A stretch of 10,786 bases of DNA from Candidatus Kaiserbacteria bacterium CG_4_10_14_0_2_um_filter_50_16 (GTDB taxonomy: Bacteria; Patescibacteriota; Minisyncoccia; Phycocordibacterales; Phycocordibacteraceae): the NCBI GenBank assembly GCA_002793115.1, contig PFPP01000032.1, forward strand, positions 7,694 to 18,479, in the 5' to 3' direction. A model generated the notes under the pieces. That model had not been told where the DNA came from and made no database searches. It was given only the letters and a program-made list of their open reading frames with translations. The first letter of the stretch is position 1. Each line of letters begins with the position of its first letter. Position numbers and translations under genes: made by a program. Shown piece by piece: positions 1-6,081 of the stretch.

Positions 1-189
1 TGGAGGAGATAGTGGTGGTGGTGGTGGAGGTGGTGGTGGAGGTGGTATAACGCAACATGCGTGTGCAAACTTGATGTCGACAACATTAGTTATCAAACCG
101 ACAGTAAATCCAATACAGACAACGGTAAAAATGCCAACAATGAAATTGTGGCGATTAAGTATATAAAAAATGATTGATTTTATTTTCAT
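1..189 (-). CDS. N-terminus of a secreted or anchored polyproline protein (partial)
   Basis: This is the first 63 codons of an open frame that begins with ATG at 189-187 and leaves the window at base 1. I do not recognise the family. Residues 1-44 look like an export signal: a basic start (MKIK), a hydrophobic stretch at about 17-34, and an A-H-A end before C45-C46. Residues 49-59 are eleven consecutive prolines, followed by LSPP, which suggests a stiff wall-spanning linker after the signal or anchor. A run of this length normally needs elongation factor P to be translated. The plus strand reads as polyglycine here, but that frame has no start in the window, and the minus frame has both a start and an export signal, so I prefer minus. 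It is the third gene of the sortase cluster, 63 bases after the 310-residue gene. No Shine-Dalgarno is visible. It could be a substrate of the sortase, but any sorting signal would lie outside the window. Confidence 0.7.
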   Translation of the reverse strand, partial: MKIKSIIFYILNRHNFIVGIFTVVCIGFTVGLITNVVDIKFAHACCVIPPPPPPPPPPPLSPP

Positions 190-203
190 GATTCGTATGA
201 AGA

Positions 204-238
204 GGAGTTTGGAGAGTGTATAACACTCTCCAAACTCC
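204..238. repeat. Perfect 16-bp inverted repeat, 3-base loop
   Basis: The arms are GGAGTTTGGAGAGTGT (204-219) and its exact complement (223-238), with loop ATA. The hairpin lies between the stop of the 310-residue gene and the start of the polyproline gene, ending 14 bases before that start. No T-run follows on either strand, so it is not a classical intrinsic terminator. It could be an mRNA processing or stability element, or a partial terminator. The structure is seen directly; the role is open. Confidence 0.85.
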
Positions 239-252
239 GCGTCTGGCACATA

Positions 253-1185
253 TTAGTAATGCTGTGTACCAGACAAGATTCGATTGAGCCGTCCACTCTG
301 GAGGGTATTGAGAATCTCACCAGCGGGGACAACGTCGAATTTCGAAACCGCTTTCCAACCTTCGAAACCATGAACCAGCACAGAATACTGTGCGGTATTT
401 ACGCAATATATTCCGTCCCTGGCACCGAATTTCGTTTTTGGGAAAGACAGGACTCCCGAGCCATCTAAAATCCAAAAAGAAAATCTCCCTTTTGGCTCAA
501 TTTCCGGAAGCTCGACTGCATTCGCGAGTCCTGGAGGCGGCCATTCTCCCTCGTCGCAGTTATCGCAACGACGGAATGGCTTGTGAAATCCTGTTGCGTC
601 ACGGACGCCAAAACAGGCGTCGTTGAAGAGCGTCTCCATTTCATTCTCGCTCATCGCGAGGTGAACGGAAATTCTTGCACGATGTTGTGCATCCCATTCA
701 ACACCTTGCGTGTTCTGGTAGTTGAATTGGATGATATAACATCGACCAGTCGGTAAAACTACCGACCAGTTGTAACAAATTCCTGGCAAGAATATCATAT
801 AGACATTCCCTTGCCAAAAAACCTGCCACTTTTCAGCTGGCGCAGCATATTCGATGTTGCCACTCACCGGCGGCTTGTCGAACGCGACGACGACATCACG
901 GTGGACGATGCCATCCTTAGAGATCATCGCGGAGAGATGATCTCCTACGATGAGCCGAACTTTTTCTCCTGGCGTTTCGGTCGCGCGCATACATAGCGCG
1001 ATGACCGGTTCCGGGAAGCCAAGAATGCGAAATGCATTTCCGCGCGTTCGTATCGCTTCCTCTCGTGAGGAGGCATACGGATTGGCACCGAAATGCCGCC
1101 ATTTGAACTCGGTACCATATACCGAGCTCGCCAGCGTCGTAATCGCGAACGCCAGCACGAGAATTGAGATAATGGCTCTTTTCAT
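253..1185 (-). CDS. Secreted cysteine-containing protein of unknown function, sortase-linked
   Basis: A 310-residue protein that I do not recognise. Residues 1-24 form a clear signal peptide (MKRA, hydrophobic 4-20, then S-S-V-Y-G before T25), so it is exported; there is no other membrane helix and no LPxTG-type C-terminal sorting signal. The mature part has seven cysteines (65, 137, 149, 191, 207, 210, 261), including a C-x-x-C at 207-210, and many aromatic residues (for example around W120-W124 and Y138-W140), which suggests a folded, possibly disulfide-bonded extracellular domain. The start is set by a strong Shine-Dalgarno sequence 6 bases upstream. It follows the sortase gene on the same strand after 107 structured bases, so it is probably co-transcribed and may be handled by, or assist, the sortase. 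Zinc binding by C207/C210 is an alternative to a disulfide. Confidence 0.85.
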   Translation of the reverse strand: MKRAIISILVLAFAITTLASSVYGTEFKWRHFGANPYASSREEAIRTRGNAFRILGFPEPVIALCMRATETPGEKVRLIVGDHLSAMISKDGIVHRDVVVAFDKPPVSGNIEYAAPAEKWQVFWQGNVYMIFLPGICYNWSVVLPTGRCYIIQFNYQNTQGVEWDAQHRARISVHLAMSENEMETLFNDACFGVRDATGFHKPFRRCDNCDEGEWPPPGLANAVELPEIEPKGRFSFWILDGSGVLSFPKTKFGARDGIYCVNTAQYSVLVHGFEGWKAVSKFDVVPAGEILNTLQSGRLNRILSGTQHY

Positions 1186-1191
1186 CCCTTT

Positions 1192-1198
1192 CCTCCTT
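1192..1198 (-). promoter_or_regulatory. Strong Shine-Dalgarno of the 310-residue gene
   Basis: AAGGAGG lies 6 bases before the ATG at 1185. It is the only near-perfect ribosome binding site in the window and fixes this start. It belongs to a gene inside an operon, unlike the first genes of transcripts here, which mostly have no room for such a site. Confidence 0.9.
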
Positions 1199-1206
1199 TT
1201 TGTTGT

Positions 1207-1276
1207 GCCGCGTCCTCCGACTGGTGGAGCGGCGATTTATGGAAAGAACAGCTCTCTACTCTCCATTGCGGAGAGT
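1207..1276 (-). other. Structured intercistronic region with two small hairpins
   Basis: Two inverted repeats lie between the sortase stop and the next ribosome binding site. One pairs 1258-1264 with 1270-1276 (ACTCTCC and GGAGAGT, loop of 5). The other pairs 1207-1211 with 1229-1233 (GCCGC and GCGGC), continued by 1216-1218 with 1226-1228 and a four-base bulge. The first overlaps the foot of the larger hairpin at 1274-1313, so the two may be alternative folds. No T-tract follows. Confidence 0.5.
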
Positions 1277-1313
1277 CACGCGATTCCCAGCGTTAGCTGG
1301 AAATCGCGTGACT
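1274..1313. repeat. 18-bp hairpin with the sortase stop codon in its loop
   Basis: Bases 1274-1291 pair with 1296-1313; the only irregularity is one position that becomes a U-G wobble in the minus-strand RNA. The four-base loop holds the TAA stop of the sortase gene (1295-1293), so one arm encodes the last six residues and the other is untranslated. It could act as a terminator or attenuator without a U-tract, as a 3'-end stabiliser, or could affect termination of translation. It lies between the sortase and the 310-residue gene. Confidence 0.85.
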
Positions 1314-1955
1314 TTCAACAAAGTCAGCTATAACAACAAAACGATCAGTTTTCGCGCCGAAAGAGTCGCATGTTGCAAGCGTGAGTGCGCGACCAGAGAT
1401 TTGCAGTGAAACAAACGCATCATTCGCACTTTCTTTTGTGACGTTTCGCACTTGATACGTATATGTCATATTCGATGAGTACACCGTAATCACGTCTCCA
1501 ATAACAAGTTTTTGAATACCATTGAACGTCTTATATGCTTGGTTGCCGACAATTGGCAGATAACTCGAATGGCCGAAGAGAACAACATTGCCAGTCTCGC
1601 CAAGCTTTGCAGACGTCGGATAGCGTACCGCGCCCGAGAGTAACTCCCGATCGAGAACTTCCGTATCGGTCGTCGTCGGATTCGCAATGATCGCCATTAG
1701 GTTGATTGTGGGGATGCGTATCTTCACCGGAAGTTCGCCGGTAACAATTTTGGTGCTCACCCCTGTCGCGAGCGCGATCGCCGTACCACTGGACACGGGT
1801 ATTGGCGGCGTTTCCGGTAAAAGATCGAATGTTCCCAGAATCATAACGAGGCAGAAAAAGACAAAAACGAAGACACCGAAGAAGCTCAACTTCTTCGCAT
1901 AAATCTGTGTGCCGACTCGAATAAGCCGTACGGTAGAATCAACAAGTTTCTTCAT
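1293..1955 (-). CDS. Sortase (class D/E-like), membrane-anchored transpeptidase
   Basis: A cysteine transpeptidase that cuts a sorting motif in exported proteins and joins them to a cell-envelope acceptor or to each other. The protein has 220 residues: a basic N-terminus, one membrane helix at about 24-41, a Pro/Thr linker to about 72, then the sortase beta-barrel. The catalytic residues are visible: H129 in FGHSS, C196 in TLATC, and R205 in DRFVV. A single N-terminal anchor and the TLxTC motif fit the class D/E group and the sortases common in CPR bacteria. The subclass is a judgement from motifs. Start is ATG at 1955, right after a predicted promoter, so the transcript leader is very short and no Shine-Dalgarno is seen. 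The gene heads a cluster with two exported proteins and is divergent from a CARDB-like surface protein, its most obvious functional context. Confidence 0.92.
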   Translation of the reverse strand: MKKLVDSTVRLIRVGTQIYAKKLSFFGVFVFVFFCLVMILGTFDLLPETPPIPVSSGTAIALATGVSTKIVTGELPVKIRIPTINLMAIIANPTTTDTEVLDRELLSGAVRYPTSAKLGETGNVVLFGHSSYLPIVGNQAYKTFNGIQKLVIGDVITVYSSNMTYTYQVRNVTKESANDAFVSLQISGRALTLATCDSFGAKTDRFVVIADFVESHAISS

Positions 1956-1968
1956 ATCGTCTTACTAA

Positions 1969-1997
1969 GACATACAGTATTGTATACTTGCTGTCAA
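1969..1997 (-). promoter_or_regulatory. Promoter of the sortase cluster
   Basis: A perfect TTGACA (-35) on the minus strand at 1997-1992 is followed after 17 bases by TATGTC (-10) at 1974-1969. The ATG at 1955 is 13 bases after the -10, giving a leader of roughly 6 bases. A dyad (GTCTTA, C, TAAGAC; 1959-1971) overlaps the start-site region and could be an operator. Confidence 0.7.
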
Positions 1998-2005
1998 GCT
2001 TGACA
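1992..2005. promoter_or_regulatory. 14-bp palindrome made of two opposed -35 boxes
   Basis: TGTCAAGCTTGACA is a perfect palindrome. Its left half is the -35 box of the leftward sortase promoter and its right half the -35 box of the rightward CARDB-like gene, only 2 bp apart. RNA polymerases could hardly occupy both at once, so the two directions are probably mutually exclusive. TGTATAC occurs twice nearby, at 1981-1987 and 2025-2031, 44 bp apart, and the dyad GGTAT-GT-ATACC covers the right -10 box; these are candidate regulator sites. Confidence 0.7.
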
Positions 2006-2028
2006 TAAAAAGTACGCTATGGTATGTA
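2000..2028 (+). promoter_or_regulatory. Promoter of the CARDB-like surface protein gene
   Basis: TTGACA (2000-2005), a 17-bp spacer, then TATGTA (2023-2028). The ATG at 2038 is 9 bases after the -10 box, so the mRNA should be leaderless or have about 2 leader bases. There is no Shine-Dalgarno. Confidence 0.75.
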
Positions 2029-2037
2029 TACCAACAC

Positions 2038-2817
2038 ATGGATACCTCAACTGCTAATCTTCATATCCGCCAGAGAGCCTCACAAGCTCTTGCGGTGGTC
2101 GGTTTCATTGCTCTTGTCGGCGCAGGCATATGGCTCGCGGTGTACTCGACGCGCTTTGTCCCAGCGGTAATAAGTCGTATCGGCACAGCAGCGGTATATC
2201 TTGGCTCGGTCTTCAGTCCATCCGAGACGCCCAACCTTTCGGTTGTCCCGACACCCGTCGCATCAACGACAATTTCATTCGGTGACGCGAGTTCGACTGT
2301 TCCGGCGAAAACGCCAGCTACAACTCCGCCGAAGCGAGTTCCCACGACTGTCGGCCCCGAAACTTCCCGTATTTATCCGATGAACGGCACTGGTTCGACA
2401 CAAACATTTTCTGGTCTCCCTGACCTCATCACGAATATTGACGCAGTTGGCTATTTCGCGACTTCTTCTATGAAGTCATCCGCGTTGAGAGAATCGTTCG
2501 TCGCAAGTTCAACAGTTCCAACTGGCTTCCGCCCGGCAGTTCATTTCACTATAAAGAATATAGGCACAAATGCGACTGGAGTATGGCGTTGGAGCGCATC
2601 TATTCCGACACAAAGCGACTCTATTCAGGAATCACAGCCCCAGCAATCGCTTAATCCTACTAATAGTATTGAGTATTGGTTTGGCTTTGACTATCTTTCC
2701 GCTAATAAAGGAGCCGATAAAATGATCTCAATTACCGCAAACTTCGATCATACCGTAGGCGAATCGAACACCAACAATAACAGCGCTTCTGCAAAAGTAA
2801 CTATCCTCGGGAATTAA
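2038..2817 (+). CDS. Membrane-anchored surface protein with CARDB-like domain
   Basis: A 259-residue protein. Residues 17-36 form one membrane helix (ALAVVGFIALVGAGIW...), so the N-terminus is inside and the rest outside. Residues 61-125 are a Ser/Thr/Pro-rich linker with low complexity. Residues 127-257 look like a CARDB-type immunoglobulin-like adhesion domain: it begins PDLITN, has FTIKNIGTNATG in the middle (the N-x-G 'new strand' typical of the family), and ends with D-x-T-x-x-E-S-N-T-N-N-N-S-A-S-A-K-V. CARDB domains are found in extracellular cell-adhesion-related bacterial proteins; the partner here is unknown. There is no sortase signal, so the anchor is the N-terminal helix. The gene is divergent from the sortase and shares its promoter region; its stop overlaps that of gyrB. 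Confidence 0.75.
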   Translation: MDTSTANLHIRQRASQALAVVGFIALVGAGIWLAVYSTRFVPAVISRIGTAAVYLGSVFSPSETPNLSVVPTPVASTTISFGDASSTVPAKTPATTPPKRVPTTVGPETSRIYPMNGTGSTQTFSGLPDLITNIDAVGYFATSSMKSSALRESFVASSTVPTGFRPAVHFTIKNIGTNATGVWRWSASIPTQSDSIQESQPQQSLNPTNSIEYWFGFDYLSANKGADKMISITANFDHTVGESNTNNNSASAKVTILGN

Positions 2818-4811
2818 ATATCTAGGTTTGCCGACTTTGCATTCGACTGGATGAATGATTTACGACTCGCGACATCGGTGCCCATGAGGATGTCGAAGAT
2901 GCGATCGGCTGCCTCGGCATCTCCAATGCTGACTCGCTTTAGCACTCGCCGTGTCGGATCCATCGTTGTCTCCCAGAGCTCGCCCGGATTCATTTCTCCC
3001 AGACCTTTATAGCGTTGGATGTTTGCGTCGCTCATTTCCTTCAGCGCGTTCCCCTTTTCCTTATCCGAGTATGCATACGCGACCGCCTTCCCTTTTGAGA
3101 TTTTGTACAACGGCGGCTGGGCGATATAGACGAATCCGCCATCAATGATTGGTTTGAAATGACGATAGAGGAGCGTGAGCAAGAGCGTGCGAATGTGCGC
3201 GCCATCGACGTCGGCATCGGTCGCGATGATAATTTTGTGATAGTGCAGTTTCGAAAGATCGAATACATCGCCGATGGCGGTGCCCATGGCGATGATGAGA
3301 GCGCGAATCTCGACCGAGGCGAGCATGCGGTCGATGCGAGCGCGTTCGACGTTCAGAATTTTCCCGCGCAGAGGCAGAATGGCTTGCGTACGTCGATCTC
3401 TGCCCTGCTTGCTCGAACCGCCTGCTGAATCTCCTTCCACGATGAAAAGTTCGCCCTCCTCGGCGCTCTTGGTCTGGCAGTCCGCGAGCTTTCCCGGGAG
3501 CGTCATACCCTCGAGCGCGCCCTTGCGCAATACCGAGTCCTTCGCAGCTTTTGCAGCTTTCCGTGCCTTCAACGCAAGGAGCACTTTATTGATGATTGCG
3601 CGCGCGTCGTCCGGATTCTCCTCAAGGAAAGTCCCGAATGCTTCGCCAAAGACCGTCGCGACAGCGCCCTGCGCTTCGACCGAACCGAGTTTCCCCTTTG
3701 TCTGCCCTTCGAATTGAACCTCAGAAAGTTTTACTGAAACAACTGCCGTGATACCCTCAAGCACATCATCGCCGGTGAAATTCTCATCTTTTTCTTTCAG
3801 AATGTTCGCATTTCTGCCATACGTATTAAGCACGCGGGTGAGCGCCATCTTGAAGCCGGTCACATGCGTTCCTCCTTCGCTGTTATATGTGTCGTTCGCA
3901 AATGCGGTGATGCGCGAGGTGATGTCATCAACATATTGAAGTGCGACTTCGACCGCCACTTTGTCCTGTTCGCGGTCAACATAAAAAATAGTCTTGTGCA
4001 CCAGCGTCTGGTGTTTGTTATAAAAGGCGACGAGCGATTTCAGGCCTCCCTCGAAATAGAATGTCATCGAGGGGACACCAAGTTTTTGATTATGTAAGAA
4101 TAGTCCTTCGATTGCGTTCAGGATCTTCACTTCGCTCTGACGCGCGTCTATGACTGAAATACGCATGCCCTTGACCAGATACGCTTGTTGTCGCATATGC
4201 GCAACAATCTTTTCCATGTTCCATTCAATACCTTCTTTAAAAATAGAGGCGTCGGGTTTGAAGAGGACGATGGTGCCGTGCTCTTTGCTCGTGCCGATTT
4301 TTTTTACATTCGCAATCGGCTTGCCGATTTTATATTCCTGCAGATACATGCCGCCGTCCTGATGCACGACGACTTTCGTATGTTCGGAGAGCGCATTTAC
4401 CACCGATGCGCCGACGCCGTGCAAACCGCCAGAGACCTTGTAGGCTTCATTGTCGAATTTCCCGCCCGCGTGGAGCGTGGTCATAATAGTCTCGAGCGCG
4501 GAAACTTTCGTTTTCGGATGGATGCCGACCGGGATGCCGTTTCCGTTGTCCGCAACGCGTATGTACTTATCGGGCAGAAGTGCTATTTCAATGTCGTCGC
4601 AACGGCCAACCATCGCTTCATCGCGCGCATTGTCGAATATTTCCCAGATGAGATGGTGGAGGCCGTCGGGGCCGGTGGTCCCGATATACATACCCGGACG
4701 CTTCCGGACCGGCTCGAGCCCTTCGAGGACGGTAATGGACGAAGCGTCGTATGCTTTCGCGGCGCCTCCGGCGCCGCGTTTCTTTTCCTGTTTTTCAGCG
4801 TTTTTAGCCAT
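2814..4811 (-). CDS. gyrB: DNA gyrase subunit B
   Basis: The ATPase subunit of DNA gyrase, which with GyrA introduces negative supercoils. The 665-residue product has the GHKL ATPase domain first (E-x-x-D-N-x-x-D-E-A near 57-66, D88-N-G-N-G-I-P, GGLHGVG at 128-134), then the transducer domain, then the TOPRIM domain with EGDSAGG at 459-465 and the metal site DADVDG at 532-537, and the C-terminal RYKGLGE at 600-606. Length fits the short GyrB type (B. subtilis-like), without the large insert of enterobacteria. ParE has the same fold, so the name rests on similarity of the C-terminal motif and on CPR genomes usually having one such enzyme. The longer frame to 4847 starts inside the promoter, so the start is ATG at 4811; no Shine-Dalgarno is seen. 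Stop codons of gyrB and the convergent gene share bases 2815-2816. Confidence 0.95.
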   Translation of the reverse strand: MAKNAEKQEKKRGAGGAAKAYDASSITVLEGLEPVRKRPGMYIGTTGPDGLHHLIWEIFDNARDEAMVGRCDDIEIALLPDKYIRVADNGNGIPVGIHPKTKVSALETIMTTLHAGGKFDNEAYKVSGGLHGVGASVVNALSEHTKVVVHQDGGMYLQEYKIGKPIANVKKIGTSKEHGTIVLFKPDASIFKEGIEWNMEKIVAHMRQQAYLVKGMRISVIDARQSEVKILNAIEGLFLHNQKLGVPSMTFYFEGGLKSLVAFYNKHQTLVHKTIFYVDREQDKVAVEVALQYVDDITSRITAFANDTYNSEGGTHVTGFKMALTRVLNTYGRNANILKEKDENFTGDDVLEGITAVVSVKLSEVQFEGQTKGKLGSVEAQGAVATVFGEAFGTFLEENPDDARAIINKVLLALKARKAAKAAKDSVLRKGALEGMTLPGKLADCQTKSAEEGELFIVEGDSAGGSSKQGRDRRTQAILPLRGKILNVERARIDRMLASVEIRALIIAMGTAIGDVFDLSKLHYHKIIIATDADVDGAHIRTLLLTLLYRHFKPIIDGGFVYIAQPPLYKISKGKAVAYAYSDKEKGNALKEMSDANIQRYKGLGEMNPGELWETTMDPTRRVLKRVSIGDAEAADRIFDILMGTDVASRKSFIQSNAKSANLDI

Positions 4812-4837
4812 ATAAATAACCAATTTTCGGTAGATAT

Positions 4838-4848
4838 AGTATAGCACA
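4838..4848 (-). promoter_or_regulatory. Extended -10 promoter of gyrB
   Basis: Minus-strand TGTGC-TATACT, an extended -10 (TG one base before the hexamer), with the hexamer at 4843-4838. No convincing -35 is seen. The start codon is 26 bases further, giving a leader of about 20 bases. Confidence 0.7.
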
Positions 4849-4886
4849 AATCAACCCAGTTGTGGCTTCTTTTTTATGGCTTATTT

Positions 4887-4897
4887 TGTGCTACGCT
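4887..4897 (+). promoter_or_regulatory. Extended -10 promoter of the PheRS gene
   Basis: TGTGC-TACGCT, the same motif as before gyrB but on the plus strand. The ATG at 4906 is 8 bases after the hexamer, which predicts a leaderless mRNA. If so, the AGGAG at 4898-4902 would not be transcribed; if transcription starts further upstream, it would be a usable Shine-Dalgarno. The hexamer is weaker than the others. Confidence 0.55.
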
Positions 4898-4905
4898 AGG
4901 AGATT

Positions 4906-6048
4906 ATGGAGATCACTGTTTCAAGAGATGGGGAGAGACAGCTACGAGCCGATGTGGAGAATCGAAACGATTTTGAGGCGCTCCGCATCCGCCGCTACCT
5001 CGCGATGCCGGACCTGTCGCGGACTGTCGGCAGTCCGATTCACGAGCTGACTGAACGTATACGAGCCATCCCTGGTTTTAAAGAATACGACGTGATAAAT
5101 GTGCCGGAGATAATGAGTACAGACATAGTATTCGATTTATTTGACTTTCCAAAAGATCACCCGGCTCGTTCAAGGTCCGATTCGTATTTCATCGACGATG
5201 TGCACGTCCTGCGTACGCACACGACCGTGATGTGGTACTACTGGTTGAAAGAAAAGAGTGTTCGTGAGAAGATCGCGGCTGGTACGGCAGTCGGCGCCAT
5301 TTCTTTCGGCAAGGTATACCGCAAAGACGAGATAGACCGCCGGCACATGAACGTGTTCCATCAGATCGACGGCTGGTATCTTGCGCCCAAAAAAGAAAAG
5401 AGCATTACTATCGATGATCTGAAAAAGGTTCTTTCTGATATCGCAATAGCCGCATTCGGTCCGAAGGTGAAGTATCGTTTTAATCCGGACATCTTCCCGT
5501 ATACCGACCCTTCTCTTGAGATGGAGATCGACAAGGACGGAAACAATACCTGGGTTGAAGTGCTGGGCGCGGGAGTGGTGAAAGGAAGCGTACTTGACAA
5601 TCTCGGCGTTGATTCGTCGGTGTGGAATGGTTGGGCATTCGGTTTCGGGCTTGAACGTCTTGCGATCATCTCGATGGAATTGCCGGATATCCGGCTTCTG
5701 TGGTCAAGCGATGAACGGGTGAAGAAACAGCTCACGCTCGGTGCGAAATTCAAAGAGGTGAGCAAATATCCCCCGATTGTACGCGATATCTCTTTCATCG
5801 TTGCAAAAGGTTTCGTTCCGAATAACTATTTTGACCTTGTGCGCGAAGTTGCGGGAGATTTGGTAGAACAGGTTGAGCTCCTCGATACTTATGAGAATGA
5901 GAAAAAATTTGGTGCCGGCAAGGTGAGTTATGCATACCGAATCACATACCGTAGCATTGACAAAACACTTACGAATGAAGAAGTGAGTGTGCTTCATACG
6001 AATCTCGAAACCGCCACGGCCAAGAACTTTGATGCAGTAATTCGTTAA
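4906..6048 (+). CDS. Single-chain (mitochondrial-type) phenylalanyl-tRNA synthetase
   Basis: Attaches phenylalanine to tRNA-Phe in the cytoplasm. The 380-residue protein carries a class II catalytic core and, directly fused, a C-terminal FDX-ACB domain that binds the anticodon. Core signs are H85-P-A-R, LRTHT (102-106), motif 2 with G135-K-V-Y-R-K-D-E-I-D and F151-H-Q, FPYTDPSLEMEI (197-208), and motif 3 GWAFGFGLER (242-251) followed by PDIRLLW. FDX-ACB spans about 286-380: SKYPPIVRDISF, FDLVREVAGDLVEQVELLD, YRITYRS, TLTNEEV. In ordinary bacteria FDX-ACB is at the end of PheT, and PheS has an N-terminal coiled coil; both that coiled coil and PheT's other domains are absent here. The order and wording match mitochondrial PheRS (FARS2), which acts as a monomer. 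No pheT is adjacent. ATG at 4906 follows a promoter closely. A duplicate beside a normal PheS/PheT elsewhere cannot be excluded. Confidence 0.9.
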   Translation: MEITVSRDGERQLRADVENRNDFEALRIRRYLAMPDLSRTVGSPIHELTERIRAIPGFKEYDVINVPEIMSTDIVFDLFDFPKDHPARSRSDSYFIDDVHVLRTHTTVMWYYWLKEKSVREKIAAGTAVGAISFGKVYRKDEIDRRHMNVFHQIDGWYLAPKKEKSITIDDLKKVLSDIAIAAFGPKVKYRFNPDIFPYTDPSLEMEIDKDGNNTWVEVLGAGVVKGSVLDNLGVDSSVWNGWAFGFGLERLAIISMELPDIRLLWSSDERVKKQLTLGAKFKEVSKYPPIVRDISFIVAKGFVPNNYFDLVREVAGDLVEQVELLDTYENEKKFGAGKVSYAYRITYRSIDKTLTNEEVSVLHTNLETATAKNFDAVIR

Positions 6049-6060
6049 TAAAATGGGCTC

Positions 6061-6071
6061 TGTGCTACAAT
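6061..6071 (+). promoter_or_regulatory. Extended -10 promoter of the glycosyltransferase gene
   Basis: TGTGC-TACAAT, a near-consensus extended -10, starting 12 bases after the PheRS stop. The hexamer overlaps the most upstream ATG (6070), so that ATG should not be in the transcript; the next ATG at 6082 is 10 bases after the hexamer and fits the near-leaderless pattern. Confidence 0.75.
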
Positions 6072-6081
6072 GACGCTATAT

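Noticed and set aside
1..48. Trinucleotide repeat as a CRISPR or satellite array
   Set aside because: It is a codon-level proline run inside an open frame, without spacers or repeat units of CRISPR length.
2..169. Plus-strand polyglycine reading at the left edge
   Set aside because: The minus strand of the same bases has an ATG and a clear export signal followed by polyproline, while the plus frame has no start in the window.
3061..4811. Possible frameshift or topoisomerase IV ParE instead of GyrB
   Set aside because: The frame is intact with all ATPase and TOPRIM motifs. ParE cannot be fully excluded by sequence alone, but GyrB is the better name for a likely single-copy enzyme.
4185..4844. 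219-residue plus-strand open frame opposite gyrB
   Set aside because: It lies entirely antisense to the conserved ATPase domain of gyrB and shows no independent features.
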